From Ferrovibrio sp965278975 (lineage in GTDB: Bacteria; Pseudomonadota; Alphaproteobacteria; Ferrovibrionales; Ferrovibrionaceae), in the NCBI RefSeq assembly GCF_965278975.1, contig NZ_OZ257126.1:4526001-4590000 (forward strand): DNA of 64,000 bases, read 5' to 3'. Below are positions 10,312-18,688 of this stretch, one piece after another. The notes beneath the pieces were generated by a model. It was not told the origin of the DNA. It was given only the letters and a program-made list of their open reading frames with translations, and ran no database searches. The translations under genes were made by a program, and so were the position numbers. Each line of letters opens with the position of its first letter. Position 1 is the stretch's first letter.

Positions 10312-12153
10312 TTAGTGGCTCACGGCATCGCGTGCATCAGCCAGCTTCACCTCACCAGCCGGAACACGGATGGAGTCGATGAAGTCCTGCATTTCCTTGG
10401 ACGGCGCAGCGGTGAACAGGCTCACCACATAGGTGGTGATGAACGCCGCCGGAATACCGAACAGGCCACAGGAGATGTTCTTGACGCCAAACCAGAGCGG
10501 TGCGCCATAGAACTGCGTGGTGACGAGGTAGTACACGCAGACGCCGTAGCCCACGATCATGCCGGCAACCGCCGCGCTGTTCGTGGTCCGCTTCCACCAG
10601 ATGCCCATGACCAGCGCCGGGAACAGGCCCGATGCCGCAATCGAGAAGGCCCAGGCCACCATCGCAAGGATGGTAGAGGGCTTGGTCGAAGCGACATAAG
10701 CCGAGGCGATGGCGACGACGATCAGCAGCACGCGGCTGATGATCAGACGACGGGCAGTGGGTGCCTGCGGGTTGATCATGCGGAAGTAGATGTCATGACT
10801 CAACGCGTTGGCGATGGCCAGCAACAAGCCATCAGCGGTGGAGAGCGCCGCCGCCAGGCCACCAGCGGCCACCAGGCCGGCAATGACGTATGGCAGACCG
10901 GCAATTTCCGGTGTGGCAAGCACGATGGCATCCGCAGCGATACGGAACTCATTGAGCTGCAGGATACCGTCCGCGTTGCCCTTCACGCCTTTGCAGAGCG
11001 CGTAGATCGTATCGGCATTGGCGGCATCGCAAGCGCCGACCAGGCCGATAGCACCCCACGACTGCACCCAGGCAGGCAAGGCAGTGATCTGCTGACCAAT
11101 CACGTTCTGATACACTTCCAGCTTCGCGAAAGCCGCGTAGGACGGCGCCGTGAAGTAGAGCAGGAAGATGAAGAACAGCGACCACGCCACCGACTTGCGG
11201 GCATCACGCACGCTCGGGGTGGTGAAGTAGCGCATCAGGATGTGCGGCAGGGCGGCGGTACCGACCATGAGACAGAAGATCAGGGCGAAGAAGTTCAACC
11301 CGTCGGTGAAATTCATCTGTCCCTTGGCATCGGCAAAGACGGCGGTGTGGCCCTTGACCACGCCCAACGTCTTTTCCAGCACCTCGATCTTTTCCAGCGC
11401 CTGACCATACATGATCTGCGGGATCGGTACGCCCGTGGTCTTGGCCGAGAGGATGACCACCGGGATCAGGTAGGCGATGATCAGGATGATATACTGCGCC
11501 ACCTGGGTCCAGGTGACCGCACGCATACCGCCCAGCATCGAGCAGACCAGAATGCCGGCGAGGCCGACGAACACCGCGACCTCGAACGAAATCCCGAGGA
11601 AGCGCGAGGCGATGATGCCGACACCGAAGATCTGCGCCGTCACATAAGTGAAGGACGCGGAGATCAGCACGATCACACCGGCGAAGCGGGCCAGATTGCC
11701 GCCGTAACGGGCACCGAGGAAGTCCGGCACCGTATACTGGCCGAACTTGCGCAGATACGGCGCCAGCAGGATCGACACCAGCAGGTAGCCGCCGGTCCAG
11801 CCGAGCACGAAGGCGAGGCCATCGTAGCCGAGCAGGTAGAGCGAACCGGCCATGCCGATGAACGACGCGGCACTCATCCAGTCGGAACCGGTGGCCATGC
11901 CGTTGTAGAGCGCCGGCACGCGCCGGCCGGCAACGTAGTATTCACCCATCTCGGCGGTGCGCGAGATCACACCGATCAGCGCGTAGACGCCGATGGTCAT
12001 GAACACGAACAGGTAGCCGATCACCTGGTTCGACACACCCATCCGCTCAAGGATGGCAAGGAAAACCACGAAGGCGGCGAAACCGCCGGTATAAATACCG
12101 TAGATCCTGCCGAGGTTATTGATGAAACCGCCACTTTGCGAATTGTTAGCCAT
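10312..12153 (-). CDS. sodium:solute symporter family transporter, VC_2705 subfamily
   Basis: Sodium-coupled uptake carrier of the SSS family, related to acetate/short-chain carboxylate permeases (ActP-like). It has 613 residues with about 13-14 transmembrane helices. Recognisable SSS stretches include YYVAGRRVPALYNGMATGSDWMSAASF (about residues 72-98) and ALSTADGLLLAIANALSHD (about residues 436-454). A longer soluble loop at about residues 225-280 and 340-405 is typical of this subfamily. It is preceded by the DUF4212 gene with a 14-base gap, the standard pairing for this carrier. The substrate is inferred to be acetate or a related carboxylate. Confidence 0.93.
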   Translation of the reverse strand: MANNSQSGGFINNLGRIYGIYTGGFAAFVVFLAILERMGVSNQVIGYLFVFMTIGVYALIGVISRTAEMGEYYVAGRRVPALYNGMATGSDWMSAASFIGMAGSLYLLGYDGLAFVLGWTGGYLLVSILLAPYLRKFGQYTVPDFLGARYGGNLARFAGVIVLISASFTYVTAQIFGVGIIASRFLGISFEVAVFVGLAGILVCSMLGGMRAVTWTQVAQYIILIIAYLIPVVILSAKTTGVPIPQIMYGQALEKIEVLEKTLGVVKGHTAVFADAKGQMNFTDGLNFFALIFCLMVGTAALPHILMRYFTTPSVRDARKSVAWSLFFIFLLYFTAPSYAAFAKLEVYQNVIGQQITALPAWVQSWGAIGLVGACDAANADTIYALCKGVKGNADGILQLNEFRIAADAIVLATPEIAGLPYVIAGLVAAGGLAAALSTADGLLLAIANALSHDIYFRMINPQAPTARRLIISRVLLIVVAIASAYVASTKPSTILAMVAWAFSIAASGLFPALVMGIWWKRTTNSAAVAGMIVGYGVCVYYLVTTQFYGAPLWFGVKNISCGLFGIPAAFITTYVVSLFTAAPSKEMQDFIDSIRVPAGEVKLADARDAVSH

Positions 12154-12167
12154 GGCTGTGCGTCCCC

Positions 12168-12434
12168 TTATTCTTCTTCAGCCACGCCGAACTCTTCATC
12201 GATCTCGTTCTGCTTACGGGCAAACCAGAACAGCGACACGACGAAGATGATCAGCGAGCCCTGCGCGGCCATGTAGAAGCCGAGCGGGAAACCGATGATG
12301 CGGATGCTGTTGAGCTGCGGCGCGAAGAAATGCACGCCGAAGCCCGCCAGGAACCAGATCGCCAGCATGGTCCACATCAGCCCCGACGTGCGGGACCAAT
12401 AGGCTTGAGCCTTATCCGGTGAGAGTTGAGTCAT
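12168..12434 (-). CDS. DUF4212 small symporter subunit
   Basis: 88-residue protein with two transmembrane helices (SGLMWTMLAIWFLAGFGVHF and LGFYMAAQGSLIIFVVSLFWFARKQ), a family always found next to VC_2705-type Na+/solute symporters and presumed to be their small subunit. The start at 12434 is chosen over a longer form to 12494 because GGTAGGAG lies about 8-10 bases upstream on the minus strand and family similarity begins at TQLSPDKAQAYW. The C-terminus is acidic (NEIDEEFGVAEEE). First gene of the two-gene symporter operon. Confidence 0.93.
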   Translation of the reverse strand: MTQLSPDKAQAYWSRTSGLMWTMLAIWFLAGFGVHFFAPQLNSIRIIGFPLGFYMAAQGSLIIFVVSLFWFARKQNEIDEEFGVAEEE

Positions 12435-12698
12435 ATTTGGCGCTCCTACCCCTTTAGGTTTGTGTTGTTGTTGAGACAGCGCATGGAGAGGCATTACGAA
12501 CCCCTCGAATCCTCCCCAATGTCACGCAAACTATAACCACCATGTAAACTTTGACTTATTAGACCAAGGTCGAAAGTCTAATGCGAACGATTTTTCCTTT
12601 CTGTATAAATCTTTAGTAAATTCATACCGGGATGGGTGAATTTCCCGTGCATGGCGCCGTCCGCGCGGTTAAACCGGACGAAAAGTCGGGGAGTGAAA
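12435..12698. promoter_or_regulatory. divergent regulatory region between DUF4212 and an unknown gene
   Basis: About 260 AT-rich bases with divergent genes on both sides. I see an inverted repeat ATTAGAC (12558-12564) / GTCTAAT (12576-12582), centred between the two genes. There is also a GTTTACAT on the minus strand at 12542-12549, matching the motif repeated before the MFS gene at 13.4-13.5 kb. This is a likely binding area for the regulator controlling the carboxylate-uptake block. No regulator gene is in the window. Confidence 0.5.
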
Positions 12699-13343
12699 AT
12701 GGACCAGGGATTGGCCGAGCGCGGCCTGCTGCAGCGCAGCATCGATTTCTTCTTTCCGCCCAAGGTGGCCGACATCGCCGCGCTGCGGCAGTTCGTTGCC
12801 GGCGAGGCCGCCTACCTGGCGCAGAAATCGGTGATCGGCTATTGCCGCGTGAAGACCCTGCTGGCCTTCGAGAAGCTGATGAAGGAGAAGATCTTCACCG
12901 AGCTGCTGGAAATCTGCCGCTGGGAAGCCTTCTCCATGACCCTGGCCGATACCCTGATCGTCGCCGAAGGCTGCCTGCGGCCGGCGGATATGAGCGCACG
13001 GCAAGCCTTGGCAGCGCATCTGGCGCAGCTTTATGGCGATATCCTGAACGAGCATAAGCCGCCGCACCGCCCCGACGGCTGGGCCGACCGCATCGCGGCG
13101 TTTCAGGCCCGCTTCGCCCTCAGCAGCCAGGCCGCGCCACAGCCGCCCGAGCAGGTGATCAAGGATACCGCCGCGCTGATCCTGGAACTGGCGCCGATCC
13201 ACACCAAGCTGAAGCGCAACGACCTTGAGGTCATTGCCGGCGATCTCGGTTTCAACATGGTGGCTTTGCGCACCAGCATGGGCAAACGCTTCCGCGCCGA
13301 CGACCTGCTCGCCGCCATCACCCGCCTGCCCGCCGCAGCCTGA
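12699..13343 (+). CDS. conserved-looking helical protein of unknown function
   Basis: 214 residues, predicted soluble and mostly alpha-helical, with no signal peptide or transmembrane segment. The start at 12699 is preferred over the in-frame ATG at 12636 because GGGGAG lies just upstream and the extension is charged, promoter-like DNA. The N-terminus LLQRSIDFFFPPKVADIAALRQFVAGEAAYLAQKS and the central CRWEAFSMTLADTLIVAEGCLRP look conserved in character, but I do not recognise the family. Its position, divergent from the DUF4212/symporter pair and upstream of an MFS carrier, suggests a role tied to carboxylate uptake. Confidence 0.7.
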   Translation: MDQGLAERGLLQRSIDFFFPPKVADIAALRQFVAGEAAYLAQKSVIGYCRVKTLLAFEKLMKEKIFTELLEICRWEAFSMTLADTLIVAEGCLRPADMSARQALAAHLAQLYGDILNEHKPPHRPDGWADRIAAFQARFALSSQAAPQPPEQVIKDTAALILELAPIHTKLKRNDLEVIAGDLGFNMVALRTSMGKRFRADDLLAAITRLPAAA

Positions 13344-13666
13344 ACTTCCAGCCCCGCGCCTTGCCACGATGCAATCCCGATTGGCACCAAACACAATTAC
13401 AGATTGTTTACACTATTTATACATCAGACATAATTTTTTCCAGTGCCGATAAACCTGAAACTCGACGCCAGAGGCATAGTTTGTTTACATATAATTTATA
13501 CTAAATCATAAAATAATTACATCAAATCAATATCTTATAACCACTCCAGGCTAGACTTTGGTTGAATGGCGACGCCCCCCGAATGGGGCTAATCCTGCGC
13601 CTGAACTGCCGTCGCCACACTCGTGGAGATTTAACAACAACCGGCAGCTAGGGAGATTTCAGACTC
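13344..13666. promoter_or_regulatory. AT-rich promoter region with a 77-bp-spaced direct repeat
   Basis: About 320 bases without a gene, markedly AT-rich. Two near-identical elements beginning TTGTTTACA and ending TTTATAC occur at 13404-13422 and 13481-13501, spaced 77 bases apart. The phasing (about seven helical turns) suggests paired regulator sites or duplicated promoter elements for the downstream MFS gene. AGGGAG lies about 12 bases before its ATG. Confidence 0.55.
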
Positions 13667-15376
13667 ATGACCGAACTAGCCATGCAACAGGAGCGCAGCT
13701 CGCGCATGCTGACCAAGGAGGAGCGCAAGGTCATCCTGGCGTCCTCCGCCGGCACCATCTTCGAATGGTACGACTTCTACCTCTATGGCTCGCTGGCGGG
13801 GATCATCGGCGCCCAGTTCTTCTCCTCCTTCCCGGAGGCGACCCGTAACGTCTTCGCGCTGCTGGCCTTTGCCGCCGGCTTCCTGGTGCGCCCGTTCGGC
13901 GCCCTGTTCTTCGGCCGTCTGGGTGACATGATCGGCCGCAAATACACCTTCCTCATGACCATCCTGATCATGGGTTCGTCCACCTTCCTGGTCGGCCTGT
14001 TGCCCGGCTATAACAGCATGGGTGCCGCAGCCCCGATCATCCTGATCGCGCTGCGCATGCTGCAGGGTCTGGCCCTGGGCGGCGAATATGGCGGTGCCGT
14101 GGTCTATGTGGCCGAACACGCCCCGCGCAACCAGCGCGGCTACTTCACCTCCTGGATCCAGACCACCGCGACGCTGGGCCTGCTGCTCTCGCTGCTGATC
14201 ATCCTGGTGGTGCGCACCTATACCGGCGAAAAGGACTTCGCCGAATGGGGCTGGCGCATCCCGTTCCTGCTCTCGATCTTCCTGCTCGCCATCTCGCTCT
14301 ATATCCGTCTGTCGATGGAAGAGAGCCCGGCGTTCAAGAAGATGAAGGAGGAGGGCCGCCATTCGAAGGCGCCGCTGGCGGAAGCCTTCGGCCAGTGGAA
14401 GAACGCCAAGTTCGCCCTGCTCGCCCTGCTCGGCCTCGTCGCCGGCCAGGCCGTGGTGTGGTACACGGGCCAGTTCTACGCCCTGTTCTTCATCCAGTCG
14501 GTGCTGCGTGTTGACCTGTTCACCTCCAACATCCTGATCGCCTGGTCGCTGATCCTCGGCACTGGCGGCTTCATCGTGTTCGGCGCGCTGTCGGACAAGA
14601 TCGGCCGCAAGAAGATCATCCTGGCGGGCTGCGTGCTGGCCGCGATCACCTATTTCCCGGTGTTCAAGTTCATCACCGCCACCGCCAACCCGATGCTGCA
14701 TGCCGCGCATCAGCGTTCTGAAGTGGTGGTGATTGCCGCGAAGGATGACTGCTCGTTCCAGTTCAACCCGACCGGCACCTCGAAGTTCACCTCATCCTGC
14801 GACAATGCCCGCTCGCTGCTGGCCCGCTCGTCGGTGAACTACCATGTCGAGAACGCACCGGCTGGCTCCGTCGCCAAGGTGAAGATCGGTGACAAGGAGA
14901 TCACCTCCTACGACACCACCAAGCTGACTGGCGACGCCGCCAAGGCGGTACCGGGTGCGTTCACCGCCGCGATCAACGCGGCCCTGGCTGATGTCGGCTA
15001 CCCCGCCCCGGGCAAGCCGAATGACAGCGTCGTCAAGGTGACCAGCTTCTTCGGCGTGTTCAACGGCCAGGCTTTCCCGCTGGTGCTGGCGCTGACCTAT
15101 CTGGTCATCCTGGTCACCATGGTATATGGCCCGATCGCGGCGGCGCTGGTGGAACTGTTCCCCACCCGCATCCGCTACACCGGCATGTCGCTGCCCTACC
15201 ATATCGGTAACGGCTGGTTCGGCGGCCTGCTGCCGGCGACCTCGTTCGCGATGAACGCGGAATCCGGCAATATCTACTTCGGCCTCTGGTATCCGATCAT
15301 CATCGCGCTCGCGACCGTGGTGATTGGTGCGCTGTTCGTGCCGGAAAACAACGGCAAGGACATCACCGCCGACTAA
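13667..15376 (+). CDS. MFS transporter, metabolite:H+ symporter (MHS) type
   Basis: Proton-coupled carrier for organic acids, in the group containing citrate, alpha-ketoglutarate and shikimate carriers. At 569 residues it is about 120 longer than a standard 12-helix member. Signatures include EWYDFYLYG (about residues 28-36), the loop motif FGRLGDMIGRKYTF, and RMLQGLALGGEYGGAVVYVAEHA. Between helices 8 and 9-10 there is an unusual hydrophilic insertion at about residues 345-455 containing two Cys. The rest resumes with normal helices. It is flanked by an AT-rich regulatory region and a strong terminator. The substrate cannot be read from the sequence; the neighbours suggest a carboxylate. Confidence 0.88.
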   Translation: MTELAMQQERSSRMLTKEERKVILASSAGTIFEWYDFYLYGSLAGIIGAQFFSSFPEATRNVFALLAFAAGFLVRPFGALFFGRLGDMIGRKYTFLMTILIMGSSTFLVGLLPGYNSMGAAAPIILIALRMLQGLALGGEYGGAVVYVAEHAPRNQRGYFTSWIQTTATLGLLLSLLIILVVRTYTGEKDFAEWGWRIPFLLSIFLLAISLYIRLSMEESPAFKKMKEEGRHSKAPLAEAFGQWKNAKFALLALLGLVAGQAVVWYTGQFYALFFIQSVLRVDLFTSNILIAWSLILGTGGFIVFGALSDKIGRKKIILAGCVLAAITYFPVFKFITATANPMLHAAHQRSEVVVIAAKDDCSFQFNPTGTSKFTSSCDNARSLLARSSVNYHVENAPAGSVAKVKIGDKEITSYDTTKLTGDAAKAVPGAFTAAINAALADVGYPAPGKPNDSVVKVTSFFGVFNGQAFPLVLALTYLVILVTMVYGPIAAALVELFPTRIRYTGMSLPYHIGNGWFGGLLPATSFAMNAESGNIYFGLWYPIIIALATVVIGALFVPENNGKDITAD

Positions 15377-15407
15377 GGCCGGCGGCTTAAGCTTCCTGCT
15401 TAACAGG

Positions 15408-15442
15408 CCCCGCCCGGAGCGATCCGGGCGGGGTTTTATTTT
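15408..15442 (+). terminator. intrinsic terminator of the MHS transporter gene
   Basis: A perfect 11-bp GC-rich stem (15408-15418 with 15423-15433) with a GCGA loop, followed immediately by TTTTATTTT. It starts 31 bases after the MFS stop codon. Confidence 0.92.
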
Positions 15443-15471
15443 GCCGTTATGCCGCATACAGTCTGCGGATC

Positions 15472-16215
15472 ATGGCCCGTCCGACATCCTTGCCGCGCCG
15501 GCTGCTGCAATCCTGGCGCAACCGCTTCGCCGCCCAGCGCCGCGCGCCGGAAACCGGGCCGGGCCTGCCCCTCACCCTGTCGCTGCATGACCTGCCGCTG
15601 GCGGCACTGGATACCGAGACCACCGGGCTCAATCCGGCGCGCGACCGCATCGTCAGCATTGGCGGCCTGCATTGGCGCGGCGACCGTGCCGAGGGCGCCC
15701 TGCTCGACCTGCTGCTGCATCCCGGCCGCCGGATTCCCGCCAGCGCCACGGCGATCCATGGCATCGATGATGCCATGGTGGCTACCGCACCGCCCTTCGC
15801 CCTGGTCAATGGCGCGGTGCAGGGTTTCTGGCGCCATCGCGTATTGCTCGGCCACAATATCGGCTTCGATCTGGCGCTGCTGCGCGAGGAAGCGGCACGG
15901 GCGCGGACAAGTTTTCAGCCGCCGCCGGCCGTGCTGGATATCGGCCTGCTTTATGCCGGCCTGCATCCGCGCAGCCGTGATTGCGGTATCGAAGCCATCG
16001 CCGGCCATCTCGGCCTGCGCGTCGAAGGCCGCCATTCCGCCACCGGCGATGCCGAGACGGCGGCCAGGCTGTGGTGCGCGCTGCGGCCGCAGCTGATCGG
16101 CCATGGCATCGGCACGCTCGGTGGCGCCCAGGCGGTGATGCGCCGGGCACGCGACCTGATCGACGGCCAGCAGCGCGCCGGCTGGGCGATTGATCTGGTA
16201 TTGCCGCATGTCTGA
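15472..16215 (+). CDS. DnaQ-like 3'-5' exonuclease (DEDDh)
   Basis: 247-residue exonuclease of the PolC/DnaQ epsilon-like family. All DEDDh residues are visible: D47 and E49 in LDTETTG, D133 in HNIGFDLALL, and H188/D193 in HSATGDAETA. An N-terminal basic stretch precedes the fold. The gene overlaps the next one by 8 bases, so the two are translationally linked. Exonuclease plus CBS-DUF294 protein is a known neighbour pair of VC_2705-type symporters in Proteobacteria. Its task there is not established; it is unlikely to be the replicative proofreader. Confidence 0.9.
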   Translation: MARPTSLPRRLLQSWRNRFAAQRRAPETGPGLPLTLSLHDLPLAALDTETTGLNPARDRIVSIGGLHWRGDRAEGALLDLLLHPGRRIPASATAIHGIDDAMVATAPPFALVNGAVQGFWRHRVLLGHNIGFDLALLREEAARARTSFQPPPAVLDIGLLYAGLHPRSRDCGIEAIAGHLGLRVEGRHSATGDAETAARLWCALRPQLIGHGIGTLGGAQAVMRRARDLIDGQQRAGWAIDLVLPHV

Positions 16216-17653
16216 GCCCGGCGGGATGACTCCGCAATTGCGCGACCTGATGCCCTACCGCCGGCGCCTGGCCGACGTGATGCGCCAGCCCGCCACCAGT
16301 GTCGATGCCGACGCCCCGCTTGTGGCTGCGGCACAGATGATGACGGCGGAGAATATCGGTGCCCTGCTGGTGCGCCGCCATGATCAGGTGGTGGGCATCC
16401 TCACCGAACGCGACCTCACCCGCGCCCTGGCGCAGCATGGCGCCGCCAGCGCATCCTTGAGCGCCGATGCGGTGATGACTGCGCAGATTGTCAGCCTGCC
16501 CGCCGACAGCCTGCTGTTCCGCGCCATCGGCCGCATGCGGCGCCTCAACCTGCGCTACCTGCCGGTGACCGACGGACGCGGCGCCTATATCGGCATGGTT
16601 TCCGCCCGTGCCCTGCTGCGCCAGCGCGCCGCCGAGGCGCAATCGGTGGCCGATGCCATCGAGGCGGCGACCACGGCGGAAGAACTCGGCGCCGCCCGCG
16701 CCAGCCTGCCGGCGCTCTGCCGCATGCTGCTGGAAGAAAAACTGGAGCCGGTGGAAATCGCCGCGGTGATCAGCGGCATCTACAGCGATATCACGGCGCG
16801 CGCCGCCGCCCTGGTGGAACAACACATGGCCCCGGCCCCCGCTCCCTGGTGCCTGCTGATGCTCGGCTCCGGCGGACGCGGCGAAAGCCTGCTGGTGCCG
16901 GATCAGGACAACGCCATCATTCATGCCGGCAGCAGCGAGGATGATGGCTGGTATGCCCGCGCCGGCACCGAGCTTTCCGATCTGCTCAATGCCGCCGGGA
17001 TTCCCTATTGCAAGGGCGGCGTGATGGCGATGAACACCGCCTGGCGCGGCGCCCAGGGACAATGGCGCGCCCGTGTCACCGAATGGGTGCGGCGCCATTC
17101 GGCGGAAGCCCTGCTCAATGTCGATATCTTCTTCGACCTGCAGCCGATCCATGGCGAGCGGCGGCTGGGCGAGAATCTGCGCCGCGAGGCACTGGCGGCG
17201 GCACGCGCGTCACCGCTGTTCCTGCGCCTGCTAGCGGAACAGGCGGCCCAGATTCATCCCGCCATCGGCCTGTTCGGCCGCCTGCGCGAGAAAGCAGGGC
17301 TGATCGACCTCAAGCTCGGCGGCCTGCTACCTCTGGTCAGCGCCGCGCGCTGCATGGCGCTGAAACTCGGCCTCACCGAAACCGGCACCCAGGCCCGGCT
17401 GCGCGCCGCCGCCGCGCGTGGCCTGATCGAAACCGCTGATCTGGAGGGCCTGCTGCAAGCCCATGACCTGATCCTGCGGCTGCTGCTGCGGCAGCAGTTC
17501 AATGCCATCGCCGCCGGTACGGCACCGGGCAGCAGCCTGCCGCTGGACCAGCTGCCGCGCCAGGACCGCGCCAGGCTGAAGGCGGCCCTGCGCCATCTCG
17601 AATTGCTGCCCGACATGGTGCAGAACGTGCTCACCGCGCCCGCTACCGCTTGA
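16208..17653 (+). CDS. CBS domain pair plus DUF294 putative nucleotidyltransferase
   Basis: 481 residues from the ATG at 16208; the frame opens at 16190, but MSEPGG fits the family start. Tandem CBS domains occupy about residues 22-140. The DUF294 nucleotidyltransferase-like domain follows, with the signature GSGGRGE at 220-226 and PDQDNAI just after, then the C-terminal helical domain to the end. CBS domains normally bind adenine nucleotides. This layout resembles proteins coupled to acetate/carboxylate symporters and is proposed to regulate them or to modify a nucleotide or protein. It overlaps the exonuclease gene by 8 bases. Confidence 0.9.
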   Translation: MSEPGGMTPQLRDLMPYRRRLADVMRQPATSVDADAPLVAAAQMMTAENIGALLVRRHDQVVGILTERDLTRALAQHGAASASLSADAVMTAQIVSLPADSLLFRAIGRMRRLNLRYLPVTDGRGAYIGMVSARALLRQRAAEAQSVADAIEAATTAEELGAARASLPALCRMLLEEKLEPVEIAAVISGIYSDITARAAALVEQHMAPAPAPWCLLMLGSGGRGESLLVPDQDNAIIHAGSSEDDGWYARAGTELSDLLNAAGIPYCKGGVMAMNTAWRGAQGQWRARVTEWVRRHSAEALLNVDIFFDLQPIHGERRLGENLRREALAAARASPLFLRLLAEQAAQIHPAIGLFGRLREKAGLIDLKLGGLLPLVSAARCMALKLGLTETGTQARLRAAAARGLIETADLEGLLQAHDLILRLLLRQQFNAIAAGTAPGSSLPLDQLPRQDRARLKAALRHLELLPDMVQNVLTAPATA

Positions 17654-17732
17654 TCAGGATCAAGGCGGTAAAGCCGCTGCTGCCGCGATGATGGTATCAG
17701 CCAAGGGGCCGGACCCTTAAGGAGATACTGTT

Positions 17733-17945
17733 ATGAGCGCCTATCAACTGGTGAACCGCCATGTGCAGGCCGCCCTGGCGGAAGCAGCACAAGCCGCCAT
17801 CGCACCGGATGTGGTGGCCACCAACCTGCTGGCGGAAGCCGTGCGCATCCTGAAGGAACAGCGCCAGCCCGAGGATGTGCGCTCGGCGCTGCAATTCGCC
17901 ATCGACAATCTGGAAGACCGCGACTGGGAATTCATGCGGCCTTAG
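17733..17945 (+). CDS. small conserved-looking protein, unknown function
   Basis: 70 residues with a strong AAGGAG ribosome-binding site 8 bases before the ATG. The protein is helical and mildly acidic, with no membrane segment and no cysteine. The ending DVRSALQFAIDNLEDRDWEFMRP looks like a compact helical unit. No family recognised. It stands alone 79 bases after the DUF294 gene and is followed by repeat DNA. Coding status rests on its good start signal and GC-rich codon use. Confidence 0.6.
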   Translation: MSAYQLVNRHVQAALAEAAQAAIAPDVVATNLLAEAVRILKEQRQPEDVRSALQFAIDNLEDRDWEFMRP

Positions 17946-17958
17946 CCGCTCCTTATTC

Positions 17959-18312
17959 GTCATGCCCGGATCAAATCTACGGGTGTCCAGTTTAATTTTC
18001 CAAGAATAGCCCCTGACCTTACCCCACAACAAAAACCGTCATGCCCTGCGGAGGCAGGGCATCCACGAGTTACTTTTATTTCAGTCGATTAAGGAAAAAC
18101 TCGTGGATGCTCCGCCGGAGCCTGTGCTCGGGTCGGCCTTCGGCCGAGCCCGGGTGCGGAGCATGACGGCTTTGAGTATGGGAGGAATGAGCATGATCTT
18201 GCGCGATCCGTGTTCGAAAGCATCAAGGGTCTGAAATCCGAGCTTTCACTTGCGGTTTCATCGCGGCAGAAAAAGCCAAACTGAGCCCCTGTAGATTTGA
18301 TCCGGGCATGAC
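17959..18312. repeat. 354-bp interval bounded by a perfect 22-bp inverted repeat
   Basis: The 22 bases at 17959-17980 are repeated exactly, in reverse complement, at 18291-18312. The interval carries no gene and contains a second, nested paired palindrome (18038-18168). The layout resembles a composite REP/BIME element or a small non-autonomous element; I see no clear target-site duplication. This covers most of the 383-base gap between the small ORF and the MmcQ gene. Confidence 0.75.
18038..18168. repeat. paired palindromic repeat, ATCCACGA family
   Basis: Two units face each other. The left begins GTCATGCC and ends ATCCACGAGT (18061-18070); the right begins ACTCGTGGAT and ends GCATGAC. 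Each unit contains its own GC-rich palindrome, and the right one includes an extra hairpin around 18127-18152. A related pair occurs at 49054-49139. This is REP/BIME-like intergenic DNA. Confidence 0.75.
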
Positions 18313-18328
18313 GCAGTATGGCAGGACT

Positions 18329-18688
18329 TCACACCTGCTCCGCCAGCTTCTTCGGCGCCACCTGGCGGTAGCTGCGGCGCACCAGTTCGGCCACTTCGCG
18401 CCAATCGGCCTTGCGGTCGATCCACATGCCGATCCAGCCTTTCGGGCCGAAATACGGCGGCACGAAGAAACGCTCCGGGTCGGCGCCGACCAGAATCTCC
18501 TGGCTGCCGGGCAGGCCCTTGCACCAGAAAGCCAGACGTCCGTCTCGCGCCACTTCCATGGCGAAAATCTTGCCGCGCACACGATAGGTCGGCAGGTCCC
18601 AGGTTTCCTGCTCGATGGCCTCAGGCAGGCCGAGGCAGATGTCGCGCAGGCGCTGGCCCGGTGACTTGGCGGCTTTTGCTTTCGCCAT
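18329..18688 (-). CDS. MmcQ/YjbR family protein
   Basis: 119 residues, the normal size for this small CyaY-like-fold family, some members of which bind DNA. Family features seen are RDICLGLPEAIEQETWDLPTYRVRGKIFA (about residues 16-44), GPKGWIGMWID (about 81-91), and the C-terminal VAELVRRSYRQVAPKKLAEQ helix. Function is uncertain. Its start overlaps the stop of the radical SAM gene by one base (TGATG), so translation is probably coupled. Confidence 0.88.
   Translation of the reverse strand: MAKAKAAKSPGQRLRDICLGLPEAIEQETWDLPTYRVRGKIFAMEVARDGRLAFWCKGLPGSQEILVGADPERFFVPPYFGPKGWIGMWIDRKADWREVAELVRRSYRQVAPKKLAEQV

Noticed and set aside
10315..12276. 653-residue plus-strand frame opposite the symporter
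   Set aside because: Its His/Asp/Arg-rich composition is typical of antisense to a membrane-protein gene. The symporter reading has full family motifs and a terminator on the correct side.
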